Source: Thamnidium elegans (Eukaryota > Mucoromycota > Mucoromycetes > Mucorales > Mucoraceae). From it: a stretch of 64,000 nucleotides of DNA. This document shows positions 1 to 10,768 of the stretch, in pieces. Numbering within the stretch: the stretch's first letter is position 1; every line of letters begins with the position of its first letter. Position numbers and translations under genes: made by a program. Under the pieces are notes generated by a model, which saw nothing but the letters and a program-made list of their open reading frames with translations, had not been told where the DNA came from and did not search any database. The stretch is taken from contig JAIXMG010000029.1 of the NCBI GenBank assembly GCA_025201345.1, positions 186,001 through 250,000 of the forward strand. The letters are read 5' to 3'.

Positions 1-2367
1 AAACAGGTACATTCTCTGTTGTAAATTCCCTTGTTGTATTGTCCCATTTAGAGCCCCATCCGTAATCAATATTACAAACGGCACCTGTCAAAGGTCCCTT
101 ACTGATCTTGGCTGCTGTTGCATTAGCTGCTTCCACCCAAGCCTGAACTGCAAACATATCCATGGACTCAAATAACCAGAGTCCCCCTTCTGCCGTCTCC
201 ATACGAAACACGTGAGGTCTTTGTCCGTTCCAGCCTGGTGGAGGAATGGCACAAGTATAAGAGTGGTTCATTTCCAATTTACCTAAAGGTGTTCCCTTCT
301 CATCCGGTTGCCAATCTTCAATTCCTCCTTCTTGAGAAATAATATCTTGTAAAGAACATACAGATTGATTCCATAACATCATACTTCTTCTTCTTCTGGC
401 TTTATGATCGCTAAATGTAGGTTGTTGATGTGATACATGAATTGCCCTATGCATGATTAATTCGGTATCATTCATAACCAAGTAACATAACTGCCATTGA
501 CGATGACGAGCACGTTTATCCGTACTTTCCATAACATGTTTCCGCATGACCAGTCCATGTTTTAATTCATGTGTTGGTAATGAAACTTTAGTATCTAAAG
601 GACTAATCACAGATTGTCCTCTTCTTCGACGAAATGATTGACTTTTTCCTAATTCATTCTTTGGCAAGGTTCTTGATCGATATAAATTACCTGCATTTAT
701 TTCAGGACCCTGATACTTTTTAGCTTGATCAATGCGGTGGGATTTAACCGCAGCGTACATATCCTAACAAATATATTAATTTCTATTTTTTTTTATGCAC
801 ATCTTAGTACCTTTAATAAGCTTTCGATATCCCCTAACCAATGCTTCTGCACCCGTGTAAGCCCTAATCCATCATTCGACGACTTCCAAGAAATATTCGA
901 TTTAAGAGCATCCAACTTATTTATAATTGTATTATCTTCTAATGAAGCACTTTCAAGTTGATAAAGTGAATCACTACTACTACTTTGATAACTAATGATA
1001 GAAGCACGTCTTTTTCGAAGTTTACTAAATTCACCTTCTAAGTGAGGAAACACAAGTGAATGTATTGTTTCCATAGTATTCTTGACAAAACTATTTCGAG
1101 TCATCCTGTTTGCCCAGTCAGCTACAACATGCAGATCTGTGTTTAGCAATAGTAAAGAATAAGAGACAGCGTACACTACATCAACACAGTGTAGGATAGT
1201 AGTAGGGTTACACTCAAAGTACCGTTTAGCGAACGCTTCAATGATGCGATCCAGCTGCTGAGATTCCCCTTTCAGGTAAAGTTTGGAGCATAATGCACGG
1301 AATGCCTCATCGAGTCTTATGTTTGCAAAGTCAAAATTGTTCATATATAGGTATAATACTTTAGTTCTCGTTTCAGATCTAACATACATGAAAAAAAAGA
1401 AGGGTTTAAGATTATTTTTTTCTAATTGAAATAAGATTTTTTTTTTTTTTTACTTTGATCCCAGCCATTCAGCAATTTCTTCTTTTAAACAGAGTGTTTG
1501 ATCTTCAGCCCATAATCTCTTTTGAAGAGTAACATGATCAATTTCACTTGTTTCTGTAGTATTCTCTACATGATTATTTGGCATTTCAATGCAGGAGGAA
1601 GAAGAAGTGATAGAAGATGCAGCAGATTTAGCTGTTGAGAAAGTACTATAGATCGAACTCGTATTACATAAACTATTGGCTCTTCTAATACTTATAGCAG
1701 GCTTAGCTTGAAAATCTTGAATTGTGTAGCTTAGATCCAACGTGTGACGATAAGAGGATGAAACTCTTCTCCTGAAATTACTATCGTTGGTAGTTACTAT
1801 AGTAGGTAAGTGATAATTTTTTGTGGATTTCGTAATCATGTTTTTTTTACTGGATCTACTGACAGATGAATTGTTGAATTTGGAATGCGACGATCGGGAA
1901 GGAACTAAAATCATCTTTTCTTTAGTGGGTGAAGGAGAAAGGGATTTATTTGTTGTAGAATTAGCACTTGATGAAGTCTATTAATACATGCATTAATAAT
2001 TTTATTTCGTATATTTCAACTATATTATATTTATTACACCCGTTAATTTTTTAAAGAGACTTTTTAATGACTATATATTATACATATCAGTAACAATTAA
2101 ATACTTTTATAATTGCATTTTGTTACCTTGGAAACAAGATTATTATGGTGATGTCTGTATCTTTTTACAAACGATTGATCAATTCGAGGTGATCTAACCA
2201 GCACAGGAAATTGACTTTCTTTATCTATTGTAAATACATGTCAAAAAATAAATCTTTAAAATCATGCTATAAATAATTTATCATAATTATTTACCTGTCA
2301 CTTTATTCTCGAGGCATTCAACCAGTGAAATACCGTTTAATTTTCTCGAATTAGGTAAACTATCCAT
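1..2367 (-). CDS. Sec7-PH domain ARF guanine nucleotide exchange factor (3' end outside window)
   Basis: Predicted to activate ARF-family GTPases at membranes by GDP/GTP exchange (family knowledge: the Sec7-PH layout of the EFA6/PSD and Yel1 group). Five exons read in phase. A short first exon starts with MDSLPNSRKLNG (ATG at 2367), followed by a Ser-rich linker and a Sec7 domain split by an intron near 1384-1450 (EIAEWLGSK joined to SETRTKVLYLYMNNFDF). The catalytic glutamate lies in YLKGESQQLDRI, and the second Sec7 signature is LLLLNTDLH. After an intron near 764-809 comes KDMYAAVKSHRI and then a PH-like region whose exon runs open to base 1. The C-terminus is missing because the window ends. 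The gene is divergent from the bromodomain-kinase gene across 560 bp. Domain identity is firm; which paralogue it is remains uncertain. Confidence 0.88.
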
Positions 2368-2927
2368 TGTTTAGAAATAACAATGAAAAGAAAAAATAGA
2401 ATTAAAATACAAAAAAAAAGGAAAAAAAAAACGAAGTGAATAAATAGATGGATATATTTAAGGGGAAAAAAGAAGGAAAATCCAATTAACTCTTTGCCAT
2501 ATTGTATAAAATGATTACGTCATACACCAGTGTTTCGCTTATTCAATAAATGTGTTGTGCGTTGTGCGAGTGTAATTACAGTTTAGGCGGTGGTGTGTTA
2601 AATAAAAAATGCTTTAACAAATCATTTTATCTTTTTTTTTCTACTTGTAAAAAAAAAGTTTACAAAAAACAAAAAGGTAACTCAAACCTATTTTATTTAA
2701 TAAAAATAAATAAATAATCAAAAAAAAAAAAAAAAAAAAGTGTATTAACTTGTTTCAACTATAAAAATAAAAAAATAAAAAATAAAAGATCAAATAACCG
2801 GCTCTTTTTCCTTTACATATTAAAAAAAAAAAATACAAGGTCATCAGGAAAACCTTTTTTTTTTTTTTTTTTTTTTTTGCAAACAAGGTAAAAAAAAAAG
2901 GGAAGAAGAATAAGCAAAAATAAACCA
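2368..2927. promoter_or_regulatory. Divergent intergenic promoter region
   Basis: This region lies between the Sec7 gene (-) and the bromodomain-kinase gene (+), so it should hold both promoters. It is extremely A/T-rich, with A-runs near 2720-2738 and T-runs near 2857-2878. I see no clear coding exon or conserved box. Confidence 0.5.
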
Positions 2928-3862
2928 ATGGAGAATTGGTCTTTACGAGAAAATAACGATTCCCCTGTTGGAGTCAACGGTTTTGTGGACAACATGCAAC
3001 TACTTTGGAAACTTCAATCGCTCGAACCTTTAATGTCAACCGATGAAAACGACGCTTCACAATCCGCTTTTCCTGATTTCAATCAGTCTAGCTCGACTTC
3101 GGATTTACCTGACGACGATGATTTAGTTGACAAGCTATTTCGTGAAAGTTTGGCTATGCAACAGGGTTAGTTGCTATGGGTACAATACCTTTTTATTATT
3201 ATCATATTCATTTTTTTTTTATAACAATAGATTTGGATAACAATACAAACAACCAAGATACTTCATTAAACGAAAATTTGTTATTATTATCATCACCACC
3301 CAGTAATACTATTATACAGGACGCGCCAACCATTGTAAGAAAGCGTTCTAGGTCGCCTGTAATAACTCATCCTACTGAACCACCACCTCCACCATCACTA
3401 AAGGATCACCAGTTTTATTCTCCTTCACCCGTACAATTGCAGCAGTCCATTCCTCCACCTCCCATCGCTCAAAGTAGTCCCATCAATTCATATAGACCAA
3501 TACAGCATAGCTCTCCGATTTTATCAAATACACCCGCCAGTATAAAAAATAGCATGATGGATATACCTTCTTCCTCGCCTCCACCACAAAAGCATCCGTT
3601 ATATGAGAGACAATTGCAGTTACAATACGAAAGACAACAAAAAGATGTGTATGAGCGTCAACAAAAGGAGCAATATGAGCGTCAACAAAAGGAACAATAT
3701 GAAAGGCAACAAAAAGAATTATATGAAAGGCAACAGAAGGAACAATACGAAAGGCAACAACAGCAAAAAGAGCAGTATGAAAGGCAGCAAAAAGAATTAT
3801 ACGAAAGACAACAAAAAGAACAATATGAAAGACAGCAGTTACAGCAGCAGCAGCAACAACAA

Positions 3863-3894
<32 letters not shown>

Positions 3895-6800
3895 AAAGGA
3901 GCACTATGAGAGACAACAAAAGGAACACTATGAAAGACAGCAAAAGGAGCATTATGAGAGGCAACAAAAGGAGCATTATGAGAGGCAACAAAAGGAACAC
4001 TACGAAAGACAAGAGCATCAAAAGAAACTACAATTTGAAAGAGAAAAGTTACTATTTGATAGACAACCTGCACCTAGTTCTGTGATTGCTCAATTTCCTA
4101 TTCCCATGTCTTCCTCTTTATCGTCTCCTACCGCCAGCACTACAAAGCCGAAGGTAACCACACCTGTCGCAGCACAACGTATACCACCTCCTAGACCCCA
4201 ACTACGTCTTCATTTCACAAAGAACGTAGAATCGCTTGATTCAGTCATTTTCGACGATCTCAAGGATCCAATGAAACCCGATCTTGATGTCAACAATTTA
4301 CGTAGATTAACTGTAGCCACTTTACGTACACTAGGTGTTCATGTTTCATTTGAAGATTTACCTCCTGTGGATATTGAAGAGCCCTTAACCACCGATTCTC
4401 AACAAGTGCTTCCTGCTGCGGCTATGCAGCTCATTACCACTATGGTACTAGGTACCTCTGGCGATAAGGATGTCTCACAAACACTTGGATCTCAAATATC
4501 GAATGGGGACCTTGTAGCCCTTCAACGTATGATTGTAGCAGGCCTTCGAAGTAAGAACATTGTAATTCATACCGTCTTGACCGATCAGCCTAATGAGACC
4601 AAAAGTAAAGTGAAGGATACGCATGTCAGCACAAGCATATTAAGCAGTGATTATGATATGATCGATTTATCTCGTGTTAAATATGAACCGCCTCATAATG
4701 TCACTAGATTATTTTTACGTTTATATCGATTTATCATTAATATGTTACTTTCAACACCTGATTGTTGGCCATTTATACAACCTGTACCCGATTCTGCTTT
4801 TTTATATCATCAGGAGGTAAAAAATCCAATGGACCTTTTCACTATAGAAGAGAATGTATGGCGTGGCAAATACACCAAATTCGCTAGATTTGAAAAAGAC
4901 ATGCAATTAATCTGGAAGAATGCTAGAGCATTTCATCGTAATGCCGGTACAATTCCCAAGCATGCAGATAACCTCGAAAAATTATTTACCAAAATTGTGA
5001 TAGACATAAAAAGACAAATAAGGTAACTATAAAATAAAAATAAAAGAGGCGCGTTATTCTATTGTAACACATAAAATATAGAAAACAACAGCAACCACTA
5101 GGCCCTCATGATTTCAAATTCGATCCTACAAACTCTTTACCTGAAGAATCAGATTTCTCTTACCCTCCCATCGACCAAGTATTCTCTGAATCAAGTACAG
5201 TTTATGCCATCTCTGCTTTATCCCCTTTAGAACCAAAAGCACGTAAACCAAAGGGCCTCACCAATGAAAAATTACTTTATCTTCAACTCAACGGTCCATT
5301 CTTCCAAGCTGTCGAACGCATGAAATCTGATTTAGAAGGCAATCACTCGCTCGTACCTCGCTTCTATATTGCAAAGAACCGTACCCTGTTGCGTCAAATT
5401 AGATCTCAAGGTGTTCTTGCCATCTTTTACAATACAAAAACGAATCGAGCTAGATCAAACAAAAACATTCGTATTGAAACAGATATGATTTTAGCTTATC
5501 CCGCCAGTGAATTATTCGATATCGATCAAATCAATGAATGTACAGACGATTTTGCTCCAAAAGGTTGGATCCACCTAAGACCTTTACGTGTCGTCAACCA
5601 CATCTCATTTGAAGTCAATGAAACGATTGAACGTGATTATTTTAGAAGAATGTTCGCTACTTCAAAAATGGCTACCGACGATCGAAGTGGACATCATAAC
5701 TCAAACACCAAGAAATTACTGAAGAAAGTCGTGCGCCAGATTTTAGGCTTGCCTGAAAAGACTTTAGAAACAGCTGTAGGACCGACTGTGGATCAGAAAG
5801 CCTCTAGTGCTTTGGTTATTAAGCTAGAACAGAGTACTGTATCCTCAGATGTAGTAAGCGATGCTGTACATAGACCTATTCAACAACGTATGCTGAAAAC
5901 AAAAGAAGAGGAAGCTATGGAAGTGGATGAAGGTTCTGATGATGAAAAGATCAATGAAGCAACACCTAAATCTGTCAATGAGGAGAAAATGGAGTTGGAT
6001 ATAAAATCAGAAATGAATTCTCTCTCTAGTACACACCGATTAGGGGCAAAAGAAATATCTCACGATGTCTGGAGAAAGTTATTTAATGGTAATTTGATAT
6101 ACACGCTGAGAGAATTTATTACAAGTGTATTAACCGTCTTGCTTTATATACAGTCTGTACAAATAAAGGCATTCAAATTAGAAATATGTCTGTACATGGA
6201 AATATTAACTGGAACTCTCCAAATTCTGAAGGTTTCTTTAAACGCGTTTATTTCTTTGACGATATCGTGGTTCAAGCATTTAGACAAATGACCATGTATC
6301 AACGTATCACGGAAGTTGCATGTTTAATGTAAGTAAAAAAAAAAGTGTCTGGAATACGAGAGGAAGTGAAAAAATGCTAATGTATATCGTTATACCTACA
6401 GGAAACTACGAAATTTACCACACATGGCCCAAATGAAGGAAGTATTATTTAACGATAATGGTGATGTTGCTGGTTTGTCCATGGAAAGGTAAGTACTTTA
6501 TTCATTCTCAACGACACCAAAACTCAATATTTGATTATATATATGTAGATACCAAATCACTTTAAAGCAATATACGCACGTACACTCACATCACCGTTTA
6601 TCAGCATACCAAAAATACGATGTCATCCACCAAATGTTAATCTGTATGAAAACAATTCATGAGGCAGGCCTCGCTCACAGAGATCTTTCTGAAGTGAATA
6701 TCATGGTGAATACAATAGAAGGGCAATATTTAGAGGATGGTAGTGATAAAGTATGCTTATACTTGATTGATTTTGGTAAAGCTGTCTTTTGTGAAGCAGA

Positions 6801-7455
6801 GGATGTACGTGAATGGTTTGTCGATGTACCGAGAGCAGAATGGGAATATGATGGTGATGTAGTACCGGAAACAAAAGAAGAACTAGATACCTGGTGTGAA
6901 TCATTACCTTGGGTTAAGGGTAAACCTGATCACGGTTATAGAATGTACAGATCTATTCAAACATTACCAAAGACAAGATCAGATAATCAAGTCCTCCCTT
7001 GGCTAATCCATCCTCAGGCAGAGGATATGTATTCGATTGGTGTTATGATTTGGAAAGTATTTACGGATACTGAGCCGTGGAGAGGTATTCTAGATACAGA
7101 TTTACAAGGATTACGATATGTTGCCGAAGATGATTACCGAATCCAGCGTGCATTAGAAGGTGAAGTACACGGTGAATTAAGTAGACAATTATTGCTTCGA
7201 TGCTTAAAAACAAGGCCGCAAGATCGTGATACGGCTAAAGATATTTTGGACTGGATCAGTCAAGAGTCTGTCCAAGCTGGTTTAATCGGAGAATGGAAAA
7301 TGTACTCTTCTGACACCAGAGGCTCGCGTAGAGCTAAAAACTTTTATGGATTTGAAGACACGGAAGAAGAAGAAAAAAAGAAACCAAAAAGAAGAACTAA
7401 TGGAGGAAATAAAGCCAGAGGTAGACCTAAAGTGCCAAAAGATACGGTAATTTGA
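2928..7455 (+). CDS. Bromodomain plus protein-kinase-like fusion protein
   Basis: I predict six exons (2928-3165, 3231-5022, 5082-6088, 6154-6328, 6402-6488, 6549-7455) whose phases all match, giving 1401 residues. Order: acidic N-terminus; Pro/Ser-rich stretch; a YERQQKE heptad array with a Gln run; a bromodomain at about 570-675 (CWPFIQPVPD, VKNPMDL); a central region I do not recognise; an acidic linker; and a kinase-like domain. The kinase shows a hinge-like GLSMERYQITLKQY, HRDLSEVN near 1142, LIDFGKA near 1173 and an F-helix DMYSIGV. The catalytic HRD Asp, the Asn and the DFG are kept, but the usual Lys after HRD-Leu is Ser, and no clear Gly-rich loop or VAIK Lys is visible. The C-terminus is basic (GRPKVPKD, AT-hook-like). 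A nuclear acetyl-chromatin reader with kinase or pseudokinase activity is inference. A two-gene reading is unlikely because the exon phases join smoothly. Confidence 0.8.
3601..4040 (+). repeat. 21-bp heptapeptide (YERQQKE) array with CAG/CAA run
   Basis: Degenerate 21-bp tandem units encode YERQQKE-like heptads (variants YERQQKD, HYERQQKE), about 20 units in all. They are interrupted at about 3838-3897 by a CAG/CAA run coding for about 20 glutamines. The array lies inside exon 2 of the bromodomain-kinase gene, and the heptad spacing suggests a long charged helix or coiled coil. Confidence 0.9.
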
Positions 7456-8014
7456 TCTTAATTGTACACACTCAACAACAACAACAACAACAACAACACT
7501 TACATATACATACACCACAAGTCATTACTTTATAACACCTTTTTTTTCGCTTTTTTTTTTAAAAAAAAAAAAGCTTTCTTAAAAAAAAAGTGTATCACAC
7601 TGACACATTTTTTTTCGACAATTCCTTTTCAAACACGCTCACGCATGTACACGCGTATCCCCCTTTTTTTGCTATATATTTCAGCTATATCTTTCCACTC
7701 GTTTTAAATGTATATAAAATTATATCAATAGTTGAATTTACGGACTTTTTTTCATTATCTCGTTTTGTTTTTTGTTTGACTGTTCAGAGGTAAAATAGGA
7801 TACTTGACTATGGGTGACAATTTCTCGACAATACCAGCTTCTAGATAACTTTTATCGTTATAATCAATCGATTTTACTTCTTAGGTCCTTCTTAAAGTGT
7901 AGGCCAAATTGATGATAGGACTTAGACCTGATCTAGTAGATTTTGTAGACTGAAGATCTTTATCATAAGATCCGGCCCCCCCCCTTTTTTTTTGTAAGGC
8001 TGTATTTAATGTAT
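7456..8014. other. Non-coding stretch downstream of bromodomain-kinase gene
   Basis: It begins with a short CAA microsatellite (7472-7498) and alternating T and A runs near 7540-7590, and ends with a C-run followed by a T-run near 7977-7994. No gene is supported. It probably contains the 3' UTR and polyadenylation site of the upstream gene. Confidence 0.5.
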
Positions 8015-8183
8015 GAATGATTTGGGTTTATGAGGTAGTTTTAGTGATTTGGATGATTTGGACTATTCGAATGAAATCGCTAAAACTACCATATAAGCCC
8101 AAATCATTCAAATCATCCAAATCATCCAAATCATTAAAACTACTACATAAACTCAAATCGTCCAAATCATCCAAACCGCTAAA
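8015..8183. repeat. Fold-back repeat with one forward and two inverted arms
   Basis: The segment 8015-8062 is nearly the reverse complement of two later segments, about 8079-8109 and 8115-8159. A third partial inverted copy follows at 8160-8183. The arms share the cores GATTTGG and CCAAATC and differ by only a few bases over 30-45 bp, so the single strand could fold into alternative long hairpins. An open frame crosses it, but the Lys/Ser-rich translation is a by-product of the repeat. It resembles a MITE or fold-back element fragment; no target-site duplication was identified. Confidence 0.7.
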
Positions 8184-8594
8184 TTATAACGTGTTACTTT
8201 TTTTCAGCCCTTGTTATAAAGGTATGTGTATCCCAAAAAATGTCACTGATTTGCTTTTTGTTCCAGACATGCCTTACCATAATTTTTATTCTTTAAGGTA
8301 TGATTTCAATGTTGGTTACACCATGTACCAAACAAATAAAAAACAAAAAAAAGGTAGGTAACCTAAATTTCATCCCTTTCTTCCTTTTTTTTTTTTTTAC
8401 AGTTTTCCATACAATGCATTTTGAAAAATACAACTTTTTTAACTTTCAAATAAATAAGTACAACTAAATTGGAAACCGACAAAAATATAATCATACAAAA
8501 CTTATGTCATGTATGTCAAAAAAGCTACGCTTCAAGGGCAGGTCTAAAGAAACACCTTGTAGACACTCACAAATGTAAATCAAAAAGATCATGA
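8184..8594 (+). pseudogene. Remnant of a C2H2 zinc-finger gene
   Basis: The frame at 8505-8594 reads a textbook C2H2 finger, LCHVCQKSYASRAGLKKH followed by LVDTH (Cys-x2-Cys-x12-His-x4-His), then a basic tail and a stop at 8592-8594. Upstream, after a possible acceptor near 8207, a second protein-like stretch (CIPKNVTDLLFVPDMPYHNF, about 8222-8281) ends at a donor-like site near 8354. I could not join the two segments in one frame without meeting stops, so a decayed gene is likelier than an intact one. It sits in a repeat-bearing, gene-poor stretch next to the fold-back repeat. Confidence 0.45.
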
Positions 8595-9663
8595 GTAAAC
8601 CCGTTGAACCACACGGCTATTCCTTTCTTTTACACCGCCAATGCCAATTTATGACGTTATTTTTTGGTGCGCCTCCGACAAATGACAGGTAAAAACCAAG
8701 TTACGTATGAGAACGTGCGAAAGTAAATATAGTATGATGATTAAATAAACCCTTTTTGTCATAGTTAAATAAACCCCTTTTTATCATGATTAAATTAACC
8801 TATTTATTCCATCCTTTTCTCTTCCCTTTTTTTTAACAATGAATTCATATACAAACAAGTACCTTTTATATAATAAAATGTTAAATATTTCAAAGGGAGG
8901 CTTCCTTATGATATGGTGATGTTGATGCAGGAATTCCTCTAAATTGGCATTTGCGGTGTAAATGGTGGTGCACCAAGAATTAACCCTATTTTTGAACAAG
9001 CAAAGACTAACAATACACGTCTATAGCTCCAAAGTTCTTCAACAGAACGAGGATGTACGTATCAATAAAATTTTGAATGTAAACCGCGTTTTACTGACAA
9101 TTTATTTTATAGATAGACCGAACCTGGAGAGGAGCAAAAAAAAAGTATTTGCTTGAGTCGGATGCTTCTGCAATTTTGATTGCTTTGGCAATTTAGCTGC
9201 CCATGTTGAATCAGTCCATAGTGATTCCACGTGATCACAACGACTAAAACTTAATTTGATAGTAGAAGAGAGATATTGAAGGGTAACTGGATTTTAATGG
9301 AACTATGCCTAAATTATCCAGTAGAACTGGTGTCCTATATTATAGGTGATACGGGCCTAAAGCATACTAAGTTTAGATAGTATCAGATCAAAAGTTTGAC
9401 ATAACCTGTAGTGTCACATTACCTTATTATTCTACCAATGTCTTTTTTTTTTTAAAAAAAAAAGACAAACAATGGCATGTGTATCTAATTCATTTAAAAC
9501 GTGTACATAACAAGTCGAATTCCCTCATTAAAACAGCACAAATCCCCACATTGAAAAAAATATTATAAAAGAAAAAAAGACAGAACAGAATTATTAAGGG
9601 TTTAGTTGCAATGTATTTGTATTTTTATAACAGTATAGAAGTAGGTTGAACAATGCAAAAAAA
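8595..9663. other. Gene-poor stretch with short tandem repeat
   Basis: It contains about three degenerate copies of a 25-27-bp unit with core TTAAATAAACCC at 8736-8808, and a T-run/A-run palindrome flanked by TGTC and GACA at 9446-9474. Short open frames at 8790-8999 (-) and 8962-9156 (+) look protein-like in part but show no family I can name. They may be transposon debris. Confidence 0.4.
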
Positions 9664-10368
9664 TTACTCGTTGTTACCACGACCTAGTTGAAAGAAATCG
9701 AAAAAGAGAATTAGTTTCGGGTTCAATGATTTCTAATATAATATATTAACTTACCCAAACCACCACGGAATTCGGGCTTGAAGTCACCGGAGGCACCACC
9801 TTCCTTACGACGGTATTCACCACGGTCGGCACGAGGACCACGGTTCTCACGACCTTCACCACCGACTATTTTTAAAATTATTAGTACTTAATCAAATAGA
9901 TGATATACAATATAAAGAAAAACTTACAGGCACGACGAGGAGCAGCGGGACGAGCAGACTTCTTCAAGGTAGCGGGGACGATTTCTTGAGGCAAGTGAAG
10001 GACTATAAGAAAATAATACGCGTTAGTTATATCGAATCGAAATTAATTGTTATATCAACATACATTCACGGAGGTAATCAATACCCTCATCAGTGAGGGT
10101 ATAGTAGTACCATTGCCAAGAGAATTGGGTCTTAACGAAACCTCTGGAGGTCAAGGATTGCATAGCCTTGATGACTTCGAGGTTAGGGACCTCAATATCG
10201 GCATGCTTGGGAAGGTTATAGTCCTTGGGGGCGACAAGGGCACCATCTAAATTAATATAAAAAAGAAATGTTAATTAAAAATATACACCACATTTAATTG
10301 TTTTTTTCTTCCTTACCCTTGAAAAGAGCCGAGTAGATGGCCTTTCTGTTCTCCTTGGAAATAAGCAT
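9664..10368 (-). CDS. RPS10: 40S ribosomal protein S10 (eS10)
   Basis: This is a small-subunit ribosomal protein located in the 40S head. Spliced exons begin [17 protein letters not shown] (ATG at 10368) and continue [40 protein letters not shown], and then [15 protein letters not shown], which matches the eS10 core. A basic Arg/Gly tail follows and ends GGLGRGNNE. There are five coding exons with GTAAG or GTATG donors. An acceptor only 8 nt before the ATG (10377/10378) shows that the leader is also interrupted by an intron, whose donor is at 10768. The start matches the family start, and the length of about 150 residues is usual for fungi. Confidence 0.95.
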
Positions 10369-10376
10369 GTTGGGTT

Positions 10377-10768
10377 CTACAAGTTTATAAATATTTTATT
10401 AGTTTTTTGTATGTTTTTTTTTTTACTGCAAAATGCATCCATTCAAAGCACATTGCATTTCCCCTCCTCCTTTCTCGAATTTCGCAATTATTTTGTCCAT
10501 AGTATCTAGGTATCGTTGACGAATAATATGAATAGAATGGATACTGTTGCTATAGAAATAATTTGTCGTGGAGTGCTACAGACGGATGGATGGATGGATA
10601 TGAGATATGGATATAGTTTTTGGTGATCCATCTTTTTTTTTTGGATTTCTTTACATCTCTTTTTTTTCTCATATTGCATTATTATTATTTTTTATATGCG
10701 TATGTCGATTGAGGATGGATGCTATGGGTTTTGAATGGATGCATGCATGTAGGTATCTTTAGACTTAC
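10377..10768 (-). promoter_or_regulatory. Predicted 5' UTR intron of RPS10 with GATG repeat
   Basis: Read on the gene strand, a GTAAGT donor at 10768-10763 and a TAG acceptor ending at 10377 bracket 392 nt just upstream of the RPS10 ATG. This is far longer than the coding introns nearby. It contains a GGAT tetranucleotide repeat (10584-10599 on the + strand). Leader introns in ribosomal protein genes often raise expression; that role is inferred here. Confidence 0.6.

Noticed and set aside
3483..4085. Overlapping frames on both strands across the YERQQKE array
   Set aside because: They are shadows of a 21-bp repeat; the bromodomain gene frame is the only one that splices into conserved domains.
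8017..8361. Possible Lys/Ser-rich protein starting in the fold-back element
   Set aside because: The first half is generated by the inverted repeat CCAAATCAT units, not by coding constraint.
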